This document shows, in pieces, positions 16,258 to 24,700 of a DNA stretch of 36,406 bases (positions are counted from its first letter, which is position 1; every line of letters begins with the position of its first letter). The position numbers and the translations under genes were made by a program. A model generated the notes under the pieces. That model was not told the origin of the DNA. It did not search any database and was given only the letters and a program-made list of their open reading frames with translations. Source of the stretch: Candidatus Accumulibacter vicinus (GTDB taxonomy: Bacteria; Pseudomonadota; Gammaproteobacteria; Burkholderiales; Rhodocyclaceae); assembly GCA_002425405.1 (NCBI GenBank), contig DIME01000011.1, positions 1-36,406 on the forward strand. The letters are read 5' to 3'.

Positions 16258-16905
16258 GCGCCCGACAGCCTCCGGATTGCCGGGACGCCCACCGGCCTTG
16301 CGCAAGAGGTCGGCGATGTCGGTGTTCTCGGTCTTCAGCGCCCAGTCGATGGCCGTCGCACCCCGTTCGTTGGCAAGGTTCGGATCGGCGTTGTTCTGCA
16401 ACAGGAGTTCGACGACTTCGAGATGTCCAAAGCGTGCGGCAAACAGCAGCGCCGTCGAACCGTTGTCGGTCGTTGCATTGACCTCGGCCCCCTTCTTGAG
16501 CAGATAGTCGACCACCGCCGCATGGCCGTTGAAAGACGCGTAGATCAGGGGTGGCCAGCCGTACAGGTTGACGTCGGCGCCCGCTTCAACCAGACGTTTG
16601 ACGAACGGCAGCTTGCCCTTGTAGGCAGCCAGGCTCAGCGCGGTCTCGCCGTTGCGGTTGCGGGTATTGATGCGGGCGCGACGCTTGAGCAGGTAATCGA
16701 AGAAATCCATGTTGCTGCGCTGGACGGTCTGCATCAGCAGCGTGTTGCCCAGGACATCAACTGAATTGACATCCATGCCGCGGTTGATCAACTGGATTGC
16801 CCACGGCGTGTCACCGGAGATCAGCGCCTCCTCCATGTCTTCGTACACTCCGGCCGTGGCCGAGGCGGGGAGCAGCAAGGCAAACAGCAAGGCGATCATT
16901 TTCAT
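16249..16905 (-). CDS. Exported ankyrin-repeat protein
   Basis: A 218-residue protein with a signal peptide (MKMIALLFALLLPASATA) and about five ankyrin repeats from residue 25 to 205. Repeat cores are visible as GNTLLMQTVQ, GETALSLAAYKGKLPFVKRL, WPPLIYASFNGHAAVVDYLL, GSTALLFAARFGHLEVVELL and GATAIDWALKTENTDIADLL. Such proteins act as periplasmic binding scaffolds; the partner is unknown. It overlaps tatD by 4 bp as the last gene of the mltG operon, and its tail overlaps the convergent DnaQ-Cho gene by 9 bp. Confidence 0.88.
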   Translation of the reverse strand: MKMIALLFALLLPASATAGVYEDMEEALISGDTPWAIQLINRGMDVNSVDVLGNTLLMQTVQRSNMDFFDYLLKRRARINTRNRNGETALSLAAYKGKLPFVKRLVEAGADVNLYGWPPLIYASFNGHAAVVDYLLKKGAEVNATTDNGSTALLFAARFGHLEVVELLLQNNADPNLANERGATAIDWALKTENTDIADLLRKAGGRPGNPEAVGRSK

Positions 16906-17690
16906 TGAGGAACTTTCGTGCGGGCATCCGGAAACAGTCGAAAAAAATTGCGGGTGGTGGCGTCGACCAGGTCCTGGTAGCTCAGGCCACGCAGTCTTGC
17001 GATCTCTTCGGCAACGTGTTTCACATAAGCAGGCTGGTTGGTCTTTCCCCGATACGGTACCGGTGCGAGATAGGGTGAGTCGGTTTCAACCAACAGGCGG
17101 TCAAGTGGCACACGCCCTGCCACCTCCCGCACTGTCAGCGCATTCTTGAAGGTGACGATGCCGGACAGGGAAATGTAAAAACCCTGATCAAGCGCCGCTT
17201 CGGCGACCTGCCAGGTTTCGGTGAAGCAATGCATCACCCCGCCAGCTTCACCGGCCTCCTCTTCCTGCATCACTCGCAGAGTATCGACCGCCGCCTCCCG
17301 CATATGGACCACCAGTGGTTTGCCAGCAGCGCGGGCGGCACGAATGTGCGTACGGAAACGCGCTCGCTGCCACTCCGGAGCATCCTTGTGCCAGTAGTAA
17401 TCCAGCCCGGTCTCACCGATGGCAATGATTCGCGGATGGCGAGCCAGTTCGACGAGTTCGTCAAGCGTTGGTTCGCGAACCCCGGTGGTCTCGGGATGAA
17501 CGCCAACCGACGCCAGAATCATTGGCCAGGCCTCAGCCAGCGCCAGCACCCGCGGCAGGTCTTCGAGCGTAACGCCGATGCACACGGCACAGCCCACACC
17601 ATTCTCGTGCATCAATTGAAGCACCTGCTCGACATGCGCGGACAACTTCGGGAAATCGAGGTGGCAGTGGGAATCGACCAGCATCCCCAT
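16902..17690 (-). CDS. TatD-family metal-dependent hydrolase (YcfH)
   Basis: A 262-residue TIM-barrel deoxyribonuclease-like protein. Metal ligands are visible in DSHCHLDF (residues 6-13), GETGLDYY (about 95), LVVHMRE (His about 130), HCFTET (about 155) and ETDSPYLAPVPYRGKTNQP (Asp about 207). TatD proteins are 3'-5' exonucleases; the YcfH branch commonly sits after holB as here. It shares one base with the pilZ stop (TGATG), which suggests coupled translation. Confidence 0.93.
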   Translation of the reverse strand: MGMLVDSHCHLDFPKLSAHVEQVLQLMHENGVGCAVCIGVTLEDLPRVLALAEAWPMILASVGVHPETTGVREPTLDELVELARHPRIIAIGETGLDYYWHKDAPEWQRARFRTHIRAARAAGKPLVVHMREAAVDTLRVMQEEEAGEAGGVMHCFTETWQVAEAALDQGFYISLSGIVTFKNALTVREVAGRVPLDRLLVETDSPYLAPVPYRGKTNQPAYVKHVAEEIARLRGLSYQDLVDATTRNFFRLFPDARTKVPQ

Positions 17691-18070
17691 CAGACGGTAT
17701 GGGTCGGGCGACCGGACTGCATCACGCCGCCGAGCAGTCCTTCGATGCGCCTGCGCGCCTCGATGCCACTTTCGTCGTTCTTGAAGTGCACCCCAATCCC
17801 CTGGACCTTGTTGTTATGCGCGCCGACCGGAGTGATCCAGACGACTGTACCGGCGATCGGCAATTTGGCCGGGTCCTCCATCAGCGACAACAGCATGAAC
17901 ACCTCATCGCCCATGCCATAGTTGCGGTTGGTCGGAATGAAGATTCCACCGTTGCGCAGAAGCGGCATGTACGCCGCGTACAACGCCGACTTCGAGTTGA
18001 TGTTCAGCGACAAGACGCTCGGGCGCGGTGCTGCAGGGGCTACAGGCTTGCCGGGGTTTGCTTCTGCCAT
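17690..18070 (-). CDS. pilZ: PilZ-domain type IV pilus biogenesis protein
   Basis: A 126-residue single-domain PilZ protein. The conserved strands LSLNINSKSALYAAYMPLL, NGGIFIPTN and GIGVHFKND are recognisable. It lacks the RxxxR and D/NxSxxG motifs that bind c-di-GMP, as is typical of the PilZ subtype that partners PilB and FimX in pilus assembly. The holB-pilZ-tatD order is widely conserved in gamma- and betaproteobacteria. It lies 7 bp from holB in the same operon. Confidence 0.9.
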   Translation of the reverse strand: MAEANPGKPVAPAAPRPSVLSLNINSKSALYAAYMPLLRNGGIFIPTNRNYGMGDEVFMLLSLMEDPAKLPIAGTVVWITPVGAHNNKVQGIGVHFKNDESGIEARRRIEGLLGGVMQSGRPTHTV

Positions 18071-18077
18071 ATCCTTC

Positions 18078-19118
18078 TCAAGGGGTTCGGAACAGCTGCA
18101 CGTAACTCAGGAAAAATTCCTCGAGAAACAGGCGGCTGTTCAAGGGTTGCTCACATTGAGCCTTGTATTGTATCGCCTTTCGGTGCAATGCCAAGAGTCT
18201 GCGGAGGTCGGTGGTTTGCGCCAGACCTTGCAGCAGCGGCATCTGCCCCAGAAAATAGCGTGGCGGCAGACCCTCGCTCGCCAGGCTGAGGTCGAACAGC
18301 CACCTCTGCGCCCAGTCGACAACGCGTTTCAAAGGTGCCGGGCGCTTTTCAGCCTTGACCAGCTTGTCGAGGCTGGCGGCGGCCGCCAAAGGGTCGAGTT
18401 CCCGGCCACGCGAGACCTGCGCGAGCAGCGAATCGAGCAGTACGCGTTCGCCACTGCCGCTCAGTGCAAGCGCCAGCAGCGGCGAACCGCCAGCCAGTGC
18501 CAGCCAGCTTCCGGCATCGCTGACCCCGGCATCACGCAGCCACTGCCGGGCAACCCCATGCGCCGGGCTGGGCACGGGCATCCTCTGACAGCGGCTACGG
18601 ATCGTCGGCAGCAAGCGGTGGGGTTCGCTGGAAACCAGGAGAAACAGGGTCGCAGCGATCGGTTCCTCCAGTGATTTGAGAAGCGCATTGGCGGTCGAGC
18701 GATTCATGGCCTCGGCCGGGTTGAGCAACACCACGCGCGCGCCATGGCGGTGCGTACCGACATGCAGGAAGTCATCGAGCGCCCGCACTTGATCGATCGT
18801 GATCTGCTGGCTGGGCTTCTTCTTGCCCGTCTCTTCGCCCTCTCCGGCTTCAGCCGCCACGTCGGCAACGAGCGCACCCGGCTGCAACAGGCGCAGATCC
18901 GGGTGGTTGCCTTGCGCCAGCCAGCCGCAGGCCAGGCATTTGCCGCAGGCCTCGCCGGAAGCAGCAAGGTCTTCGCAGAGCAGTGATTCAGCAAAAGCGC
19001 GAGCCAGCTCGAACTTGCCGATTCCCCGCTGACCGGCAATCAGCAGCGCGTGCGGCAGTTGCGCTCGCCGCGCGCGAAGTTGTTGCCAGGCCGCTGAATG
19101 CAATTCGATGATATTCAT
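18078..19118 (-). CDS. holB: DNA polymerase III subunit delta'
   Basis: The 346-residue clamp-loader subunit. The P-loop remnant GQRGIGKFELA is at about 29-39. A zinc module with four cysteines follows (CEDLAASGEACGKCLACGW, about 48-66). ITIDQVRALDDFL and the sensor stretch GARVVLLNPAEAMNRSTANALLKSLEEP fit delta', where catalytic residues are degenerate because delta' does not hydrolyse ATP. It overlaps tmk by 4 bp. An acidic insertion (EAGEGEETGKKKP, about 92-104) between the zinc module and the IDQVR segment is unusual but in frame. Confidence 0.93.
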   Translation of the reverse strand: MNIIELHSAAWQQLRARRAQLPHALLIAGQRGIGKFELARAFAESLLCEDLAASGEACGKCLACGWLAQGNHPDLRLLQPGALVADVAAEAGEGEETGKKKPSQQITIDQVRALDDFLHVGTHRHGARVVLLNPAEAMNRSTANALLKSLEEPIAATLFLLVSSEPHRLLPTIRSRCQRMPVPSPAHGVARQWLRDAGVSDAGSWLALAGGSPLLALALSGSGERVLLDSLLAQVSRGRELDPLAAAASLDKLVKAEKRPAPLKRVVDWAQRWLFDLSLASEGLPPRYFLGQMPLLQGLAQTTDLRRLLALHRKAIQYKAQCEQPLNSRLFLEEFFLSYVQLFRTP

Positions 19119-19750
19119 AAACAGTGTCTTGCAATCGTTTCTTGAATCAGTTTCTGGATCACTTCCGGAGCCTGGACAGCGTCGATGACATGCATGCGCT
19201 GTGGCGCGGCGGCCGCACGTTCCAGATAAGCCTGGCGCACGCGTTCATGAAAATCGGTCCGCTCCTGTTCAAAACGGTCGAGGTCACGTGCCTGGGCCGC
19301 GATGCGCCGGCCAGCGATGGTCGACGGCAAATCGAACAGCAGGGTCAGATCCGGCTGCAGATGAGGATGCACCCATTGTTCGAGCTGCGCGAATTTCAGC
19401 CTGTCGAGGCCACGTCCGCCGCTCTGGTAGGCGTAAGTGGCATCGCTGAAACGGTCGCAGACTACCCAGTCGCCGCGTTTGAGGGCCGGTTCGATGACCC
19501 GTTCGAGGTGCTCGCGGCGAGCCGCAAACATCAGTAGCGCTTCCGTCTCAAGGTGCATCGCCTGATGCAGCAGCAATTCCCGGAGTTTCTCACCAAGCGG
19601 CGTCCCTCCCGGTTCCCGGGTGGCCAGCACCGTCCGGCCATGGTTGCCAAGGAAGGCCGCGACGTCGGCCAGATGACTGCTCTTGCCGGCGCCGTCGATG
19701 CCTTCAAAGGTGATCAATTTGCCGCGCGGTTTGTCTTCACCTTGACTCAA
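19115..19750 (-). CDS. tmk: Thymidylate kinase
   Basis: A 211-residue enzyme that phosphorylates dTMP to dTDP. The P-loop FEGIDGAGKSSH (about 15-26), the TREPGGTPLGEKLRELLL substrate segment (about 44), the DRFSDATYAYQSGGRGLD motif (about 99) and the LID region RDLDRFEQERTDFHERV (about 150) are all present. Length is normal. It overlaps mltG upstream and holB downstream by 4 bp each. Confidence 0.96.
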   Translation of the reverse strand: MSQGEDKPRGKLITFEGIDGAGKSSHLADVAAFLGNHGRTVLATREPGGTPLGEKLRELLLHQAMHLETEALLMFAARREHLERVIEPALKRGDWVVCDRFSDATYAYQSGGRGLDRLKFAQLEQWVHPHLQPDLTLLFDLPSTIAGRRIAAQARDLDRFEQERTDFHERVRQAYLERAAAAPQRMHVIDAVQAPEVIQKLIQETIARHCL

Positions 19751-20748
19751 GGTCTGCCCCCTCTCTGATAGCGCGTTACCGCCTGGTTGTGTTCAGGCAG
19801 CGTATTTGAAAAATGGCTCGTGCCATCGCCACGGGCCACAAAATACAGCGCGTCGCTGAGCGCCGGGTGCAGTGTCGCGCGCAAGGCGGCCAGACCGGGC
19901 ATGGCGATCGGTGTCGGTGGCAGACCGGCGCGTTTGTAGGTATTGTAGGGCGTATCGGCGAGCAGGTCGCTTTTGCGCAGGTTGCCGTCGAAGTGGTCGC
20001 CCAGGCCATAGATCACGGTCGGGTCGGTCTGCAGGAGCATTCCCTGGCGCAGACGGTTGACGAATACCGCGGCCACCAGCGAGCGATCCTGGTCGCGCCC
20101 GGTCTCCTTTTCGACGATCGAAGCCATGATCAAGGCCTGGTAAGGATCACGATAAGGCAGACCGACTGCCCGCGCGGACCATTCGCGCGCCAGATGCCGC
20201 TGCATCGCGCGGTAGGCGCGCGCCAGCAGTTCGACATCGCTGCTTCGTTTGGCAAAAAGATAGGTGTCGGGAAAGAAGAGTCCCTCGGCGGCAGTCTCCG
20301 GCACACCCAGCAGGCGCATGATCTCGGCTTCGGGAATGCCCGTGGTTTCATGGCGGAGTTCCGGATGCGCATCGAGGCGCTCGCGCATTTGCCGGAAGGT
20401 CCACCCTTCGATGAATGCCAGTTCCGCCTGCGTGAAGTCGCCCCGGGTCAGTTTCCTCAACAGTTGCAGTTGCGTCACGCCGTAGGCGATTTCGTAGCTG
20501 CCGGCCTTGATCGAAGCTTCGACGCCCAGCAGCCTGGCAAGCAGGATCAGCGCCCAGGGATCGAGTTCGACACCGGCCGCAGCGATCTCACGGGTCGCGG
20601 CGCGCAGGCTGCTGCCGGGCGTGATCGTGAAATCGACCGTCGCGCGCTCCAGACTGATCGGCGTCAGCAGCACGCTGGCGAACAGCGCGCCCAGCACGAG
20701 GCACACCACAACAAGAAAAACGAATAAGCGACTGAGGACTTTGCGCAT
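19747..20748 (-). CDS. mltG: Endolytic murein transglycosylase MltG
   Basis: A 333-residue inner-membrane protein (MRKVLSRLFVFLVVVCLVLGALF is the anchor) with the YceG-like domain. It cleaves nascent glycan strands and sets chain length. Key segments are ELAFIEGWTFRQMRERL, the catalytic-Glu motif MASIVEKETGRDQDR (about 208), VFVNRLRQGMLLQTDPTVIYGLG split by the active-site groove, and the C-terminal YFVARGDGTSHFS. The start at 20748 gives the anchor and an AGGA ribosome site; a 67-residue upstream extension lacks homology. It is the first gene of the mltG-tmk-holB-pilZ-tatD-ank operon. Confidence 0.93.
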   Translation of the reverse strand: MRKVLSRLFVFLVVVCLVLGALFASVLLTPISLERATVDFTITPGSSLRAATREIAAAGVELDPWALILLARLLGVEASIKAGSYEIAYGVTQLQLLRKLTRGDFTQAELAFIEGWTFRQMRERLDAHPELRHETTGIPEAEIMRLLGVPETAAEGLFFPDTYLFAKRSSDVELLARAYRAMQRHLAREWSARAVGLPYRDPYQALIMASIVEKETGRDQDRSLVAAVFVNRLRQGMLLQTDPTVIYGLGDHFDGNLRKSDLLADTPYNTYKRAGLPPTPIAMPGLAALRATLHPALSDALYFVARGDGTSHFSNTLPEHNQAVTRYQRGGRP

Positions 20749-20808
20749 CAATCCTGCGCAACCGGCAGGCTGCGGGGCGGGAACGAGGGAATGAACCTGG
20801 AGTGGCTC

Positions 20809-20814
20809 TATAAT
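20809..20814. promoter_or_regulatory. Possible -10 element in the mltG/ygfZ divergent region
   Basis: TATAAT sits 92 bp before ygfZ. The matching -35 on the plus strand is poor, and the overlapping TATTAT on the minus strand could equally serve mltG. The direction is undecided. Confidence 0.3.
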
Positions 20815-20906
20815 AGCCGAAACGCCCTGCCCTGAACCCGACTCGCGGGTGGCGGATCGCCGACCAAGGGCTTTGACGGTCAAGATTTGATGGAAATGAG
20901 GCAACA

Positions 20907-21938
20907 ATGAACTCGATCTGGCAGGACATTCTGGGATCTTCCGGAGCACACCTCGAAAACGGTTTGCTCAACGATTTCGGCGATGCCGCCGCAGAACTGG
21001 CAGCGGCCGCTACGACGACCATCGTTGCGCCCCTGGGCCACCTCGGCGTGATCAGGGTCAGCGGCCCTGAAGCCGCCACTTTTCTGCATCATCAATTGAC
21101 CAGCGACGTCAAGCATCTGGCCAGCGATGCGGCACAGTATTCGGCCTGGTGCACGGCCAAGGGGCGGATGCTCGCCAGCTTCCTGATTTTCCGCATCGGC
21201 CCCGACTATCAGTTGCAACTGTCTGCCGATCTGCTGCCGGCGATCCACAAGCGTCTGCAGATGTTCGTTCTACGCAGCAAGGTGAGCATCGGTGACCTGT
21301 CCGGCGATTGCGTACTGATCGGCGTCGCCGGTCCGCAGGCCGAAGCGGTACTGCAAACCGTCATGCTGCCAGTACCTGCAAGGCCTTTGAAAACCGCCGT
21401 TTTCGCTGCTGGGGCCGTGGTCCGCCTCGATGACCAGCGTTTCGAAATTCTTGTCAATCGCGACGCCGTCCCGACGCTATGGCCGGAACTGCTCACACAG
21501 GCCCGACCGGTTGGCACCACCGTCTGGCAATGGCTGGATATTCAGGCCGGCGTGCCGCTGATCAGCGAGCGCACCAGAGAGGAGTTCGTTCCGCAAATGG
21601 CCGATTTCGAGCAGCTCGGGGCGATCAGTTTCCACAAAGGCTGTTATCCCGGCCAGGAAATCGTCGCCCGCACGCAGTACCTCGGCAAGGTCAAGCGTCA
21701 CCTCTACCGCGCCCATGCGGCCACGCCGATGGCGGCCGGCGATGCGATCTTCTCGCCGGCCAGTCCCCAGCACCATTGCGGCATGATCGCCAACGCCGCA
21801 CCAGCGCCGTCGGGTGGCTACGACGCCCTGGCGATCGTTCAGGAGAACTTCGTCGGCGCCGGAAATCTGGAACTCGGCGCTCCGGGTGGCCCGCGCCTTG
21901 ACCTTCAGCCCGTGCATCGCTCCATCCCTACGCCTTGA
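20907..21938 (+). CDS. ygfZ: Folate-binding protein YgfZ
   Basis: A 343-residue GcvT-like protein that supports iron-sulfur cluster enzyme maturation. The N-terminal fold has LGVIRVSGPEAATFLHHQLT (about 49). The family signature KGCYPGQEIVARTQYLGKV is at about 248, including the conserved redox Cys. A GAGG ribosome site lies a few bases before the ATG. It is followed 12 bp later by the NRDE gene in the same direction. Confidence 0.93.
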   Translation: MNSIWQDILGSSGAHLENGLLNDFGDAAAELAAAATTTIVAPLGHLGVIRVSGPEAATFLHHQLTSDVKHLASDAAQYSAWCTAKGRMLASFLIFRIGPDYQLQLSADLLPAIHKRLQMFVLRSKVSIGDLSGDCVLIGVAGPQAEAVLQTVMLPVPARPLKTAVFAAGAVVRLDDQRFEILVNRDAVPTLWPELLTQARPVGTTVWQWLDIQAGVPLISERTREEFVPQMADFEQLGAISFHKGCYPGQEIVARTQYLGKVKRHLYRAHAATPMAAGDAIFSPASPQHHCGMIANAAPAPSGGYDALAIVQENFVGAGNLELGAPGGPRLDLQPVHRSIPTP

Positions 21939-21950
21939 GCGCAAGCCACA

Positions 21951-22733
21951 ATGTGCCTGATTGTCCTCGCCTGGCAGGCGCACCCCGACTATCCGCTGGT
22001 CGTCGCCGCCAACCGCGACGAGTTCTTCGCTCGCCCTTCAGCGCCCGCCGCTTTCTGGCAGGAAGCCCCGCAGGTGCTCGCCGGGCGCGACCTCGAGGCC
22101 GGCGGTACCTGGCTGGGCGTCAGTCGTGCGCAACGTTTCGCGGCCCTGACCAACTACCGTGAGGGCGGCAAACAAGACCCCGCTGCACGCTCGCGTGGTG
22201 CACTGGTGGCCGATTTCCTGACCGGCAACGCCAGTCCGGCGGCGTACCTGGCCGAGGTCTCGGCAGCCGCCGCCGACTACAACGGCTTCAACCTGTTCGT
22301 TGGCGACGACCAGCGCCTGGGCTATTTCAGCAACCGCGGTGACGGCCAGCCGCGCTGGCTGGAGCCTGGCCTCTACGGCCTCTCCAACCACCTCATCGAC
22401 ACCCCCTGGCCGAAGCTGGCCAGCGCCAAGGCGACCTTTGCTGCGGCCCTGTCTGGACTGCCGGCGCCGGCACCGTTCTTTACGCTGCTCGCCGACCAGG
22501 AAATCGTCCCCGATGCCCACCTGCCCGAAACCGGCGTTCCGCTCGAATGGGAGCGTATCCTCTCGGCGGTCTTCGTTCGCTCCGAAAACTACGGCACGCG
22601 CGCCTCGACGCTGCTCAGCAGGCACCGCGACGGGCAGACCACGCTGATCGAGCGAAGTTTCGATGTCGACGCCCAGGCCACCGGCGAGGTCTGCGAGCGC
22701 TTTCAGTCCTCGCTGATATCGACCGGCGTGTAG
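21951..22733 (+). CDS. NRDE-family protein (Ser/Thr-rich T10-like, N-terminal nucleophile hydrolase fold)
   Basis: A 260-residue protein starting MCLIVLAWQAHP, with the family-defining AANRDEFFARPSAP at about 20-33 and GGTWLGVSRAQRFAALTNYR at about 52. Cys2 is the likely nucleophile after removal of Met, as in related N-terminal nucleophile hydrolases. The fold is confident, but the substrate is unknown. It converges on the L,D-transpeptidase gene with a 31-bp 3' overlap. Confidence 0.9.
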   Translation: MCLIVLAWQAHPDYPLVVAANRDEFFARPSAPAAFWQEAPQVLAGRDLEAGGTWLGVSRAQRFAALTNYREGGKQDPAARSRGALVADFLTGNASPAAYLAEVSAAAADYNGFNLFVGDDQRLGYFSNRGDGQPRWLEPGLYGLSNHLIDTPWPKLASAKATFAAALSGLPAPAPFFTLLADQEIVPDAHLPETGVPLEWERILSAVFVRSENYGTRASTLLSRHRDGQTTLIERSFDVDAQATGEVCERFQSSLISTGV

Positions 22734-23185
22734 GGCGGCACCAGATCGAACAGTTCGACAATGTCGGCGTTGCGCATGCGAATGCAGCCGATCGATCCGG
22801 GGCGGCCCATCGGTGTCGTGTCCGGGCTGCCATGGATATAGACGTAACGGCGCATGGTATCGACCCGGCCCAGCCGGTTTCGACCGGGTTCGCAGCCAGA
22901 TAACCAGAGGATGCGCGTGAGGATCCAGTCGCGCTGCGGAAATCGTTCGACGAGTTCTGGGCCGTAGATCTCACCCGTCGGTCGGCGGGCAGAAAACACG
23001 GTGTTCACCGCTTCGCCGGCACCAATCTTGGCACGGATCAGGTGCCTGCCGCGCGGTGTACAGAAGCTGCCCGAGAGTTCGCCTGGGCCGTTCGTTGCCG
23101 TGGACACCGGATAGCTGCGTAGCGCCTGCCCGGAGTCGTCCGAGAGGGTCAGCGTCTGCTGTTTGATGGAGATCGCGATGTGCAT
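22703..23185 (-). CDS. L,D-transpeptidase (YkuD family)
   Basis: A 160-residue catalytic domain with no obvious signal peptide from the chosen start at 23185 (MHIAISIKQQTLTLSDD). The active site is in YIHGSPDTTPMGRPGSIGCIRM, which holds the His and the SxGCxR cysteine. Family members crosslink peptidoglycan or attach proteins to it. The missing export signal is odd; it resembles the short ErfK/YbiS-like group encoded beside tadA in betaproteobacteria. It starts 2 bp after the tadA stop. The length is near the domain minimum. Confidence 0.88.
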   Translation of the reverse strand: MHIAISIKQQTLTLSDDSGQALRSYPVSTATNGPGELSGSFCTPRGRHLIRAKIGAGEAVNTVFSARRPTGEIYGPELVERFPQRDWILTRILWLSGCEPGRNRLGRVDTMRRYVYIHGSPDTTPMGRPGSIGCIRMRNADIVELFDLVPPYTPVDISED

Positions 23186-23187
23186 GC

Positions 23188-23643
23188 TCACTCGCGGGTT
23201 CGCCGCGCCGCAAAGAAATCGGCAAGCAACTGCCCGCATTCGTCAGCCAGGATGCCGCCGACGACCGCCGTGTGATGGTTGAGGCGCGGCACCGCAAAGA
23301 GATCGACAACGCTGCCATGCACACCGGTCTTGGGATCGCGTGCGCCGTAGATCAGCCGGGCAATGCGTGCCTGCAACACCGCACCGCCACACATCGCGCA
23401 AGGTTCGAGAGTCACGAACAGTTCGCAGCCAGGCAGGCGGTAGTTTTGCAGATTGCGCGCGGCGTCGCGTAGGGCGGCGATTTCGGCGTGCGCCGTCGGG
23501 TCGTGTTCGCCGATCGGCGAATTGAAACCGCGTCCGACGATCACCCCATCGCGAACCACCAGCGCGCCAACCGGAACTTCGCCGAGGCACTCGGCAGCCC
23601 GCGCCAGAGAAATCGCCTCGCGCATGAAAAATTCGTCGTTCAT
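23188..23643 (-). CDS. tadA: tRNA-specific adenosine deaminase
   Basis: A 151-residue enzyme that converts A34 to inosine in tRNA-Arg(ACG). The zinc and catalytic motifs are HAEIAALRDAA (His/Glu, about 52) and PCAMCGGAVLQARI (two Cys, about 81). FMREAISLARAAE and VPVGALVV near the N-terminus are also conserved. The downstream L,D-transpeptidase follows after 2 bp. From 23644 to 23835 I see no gene. Confidence 0.95.
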   Translation of the reverse strand: MNDEFFMREAISLARAAECLGEVPVGALVVRDGVIVGRGFNSPIGEHDPTAHAEIAALRDAARNLQNYRLPGCELFVTLEPCAMCGGAVLQARIARLIYGARDPKTGVHGSVVDLFAVPRLNHHTAVVGGILADECGQLLADFFAARRTRE

Positions 23644-23835
23644 CGACGCATTCTACTGCAGCATAGAAGCAGGCTGCGGAGAATACCTCGATCTGAAACG
23701 GACTACATCCCCTGACGAAAAGCGAGCACTGGTACCCAGCGACCTCTGAACGTAGGCTGCGACACCTTCACTGCTCTCCAATCCATATCATCAGAGAAGC
23801 GCATGTTGTCGTCTGCAGGCTCTCTTGATTCACCC

Positions 23836-24105
23836 TCAGCTCCTGAGCCACTTGCGCAGCATGTGATCGAAAACAATGAAAAGGATCATGCAGGCCATGA
23901 GCGCGAAGCTGGCGTTGGCAAACCCGTCGAAAAACTGGGGCGATGCAACGGGCGATGCTTCCTTGATCGAGTAATGATACGACGCGCCCGCAGCCGACAG
24001 ACTACGTTCTGCCACCTGTCCGTAGGCTTCCTGGATATTGACCGCCGCCAGCTTCATGGTCTCGGTTCCGCCAGGAGTTTCGATCGTCGCGATATAGGTT
24101 TTCAT
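23836..24105 (-). CDS. 89-residue protein with C-terminal membrane anchor, under a c-di-GMP-type riboswitch
   Basis: I do not recognise a family. The N-terminal 50 residues look like a small beta-rich cytoplasmic domain (MKTYIATIETPGGTETMKLA). One membrane helix follows at about 63-82 (FANASFALMACMILFIVFDH), then a basic tail (MLRKWLRS). The positive tail suggests it stays in the cytoplasm, with the N-terminus outside if the inside-positive rule holds. A GAGGA ribosome site lies 5 bp before the ATG. About 160 bp upstream on the same strand is a GEMM-I riboswitch aptamer, so expression is probably c-di-GMP controlled. Confidence 0.72.
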   Translation of the reverse strand: MKTYIATIETPGGTETMKLAAVNIQEAYGQVAERSLSAAGASYHYSIKEASPVASPQFFDGFANASFALMACMILFIVFDHMLRKWLRS

Positions 24106-24264
24106 GGTTTCCTCAGACTCTCAACGCACACCATACATGGCATCAAAAGTGGCTATTGTTGTTGCGCCATACAGTCGGCATCAATTCAACAAAACCGTTG
24201 CTGCCCTCTCATACGAGAGCCATGTTTCAGCTGTGGGAAGGAAACCAAGTACCCGCACGAATGT

Positions 24265-24365
24265 GCCTGGGGCGAGGTAACCCAGCCACCCTCCTGTCAT
24301 TCCAGGTTAGGGTCTGCAGCTTTGCGTCCGGGGCTTTCACCCCGTTTGCCATTTGTCTCGTGAAG
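24265..24365 (-). promoter_or_regulatory. Class I GEMM (c-di-GMP-I) riboswitch
   Basis: On the minus strand the aptamer core is easy to follow. GGCAAAC (24350-24344) comes first, then a GC stem capped by GTGAAAGC (24344-24329). The invariant GGACGCAAAGC (24329-24319) follows. A second helix is capped around CCTGGAATGACAGG, and the closing segment is GGGTTACC (24283-24276). P1 closes by CGAG (24360-24357) with CTCG (24276-24273). The base before CAAAC is G, as in the c-di-GMP-binding type rather than the cGAMP variants. A CTCTC-ATAC-GAGAG hairpin (about 24206-24219) lies between aptamer and gene and may be part of the expression platform. Confidence 0.85.
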
Positions 24366-24444
24366 CCATTATATGTCTGGGCCGCAAACCTGCCGTGAAA
24401 ATTCTCACGCCCGCACCCAGGTAATTACCTGCTCAACCAGCATT

Positions 24445-24602
24445 TCGATTTGACATGCCACTCGAACAGCGGCAAGCCCAGGGAAGCGGCCACCTCCTCG
24501 GCGAGCATGGTCTTGCCGGTCCCCGGCTCACCCTTGATCAGGAGCGGGCGCTGCAGGGTGATCGCGGCGTTAACGGCGAGGGTCAGGCTTCAGGTCGCGG
24601 AA
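24445..24602 (-). pseudogene. Fragment of a duplicated moxR gene (P-loop region)
   Basis: About 150 bp match 29329-29475 of the intact moxR gene with six single-base differences. The copy covers codons for the Walker A segment GEPGTGKTMLAEE and the start of the following helix. A 7-bp insertion near 24588 then breaks the frame and the match ends. No start or further domain remains. It has the same orientation as the full gene 4.9 kb away, so the intervening accessory block is bracketed by this direct repeat. Confidence 0.85.
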
Positions 24603-24700
24603 CGTGACCAAATGAGGTACCCTTCATCCCTGTTCGTACCGCATCACCCATCGATCATCATCACTCGAAACGTCCGGCCACTCTCCGCGAGATTTAACCT

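Noticed and set aside
24419..24430. AGGTAATTACCT palindrome as an operator
   Set aside because: It is short, has no suitable gene beside it and no second copy that I can see.
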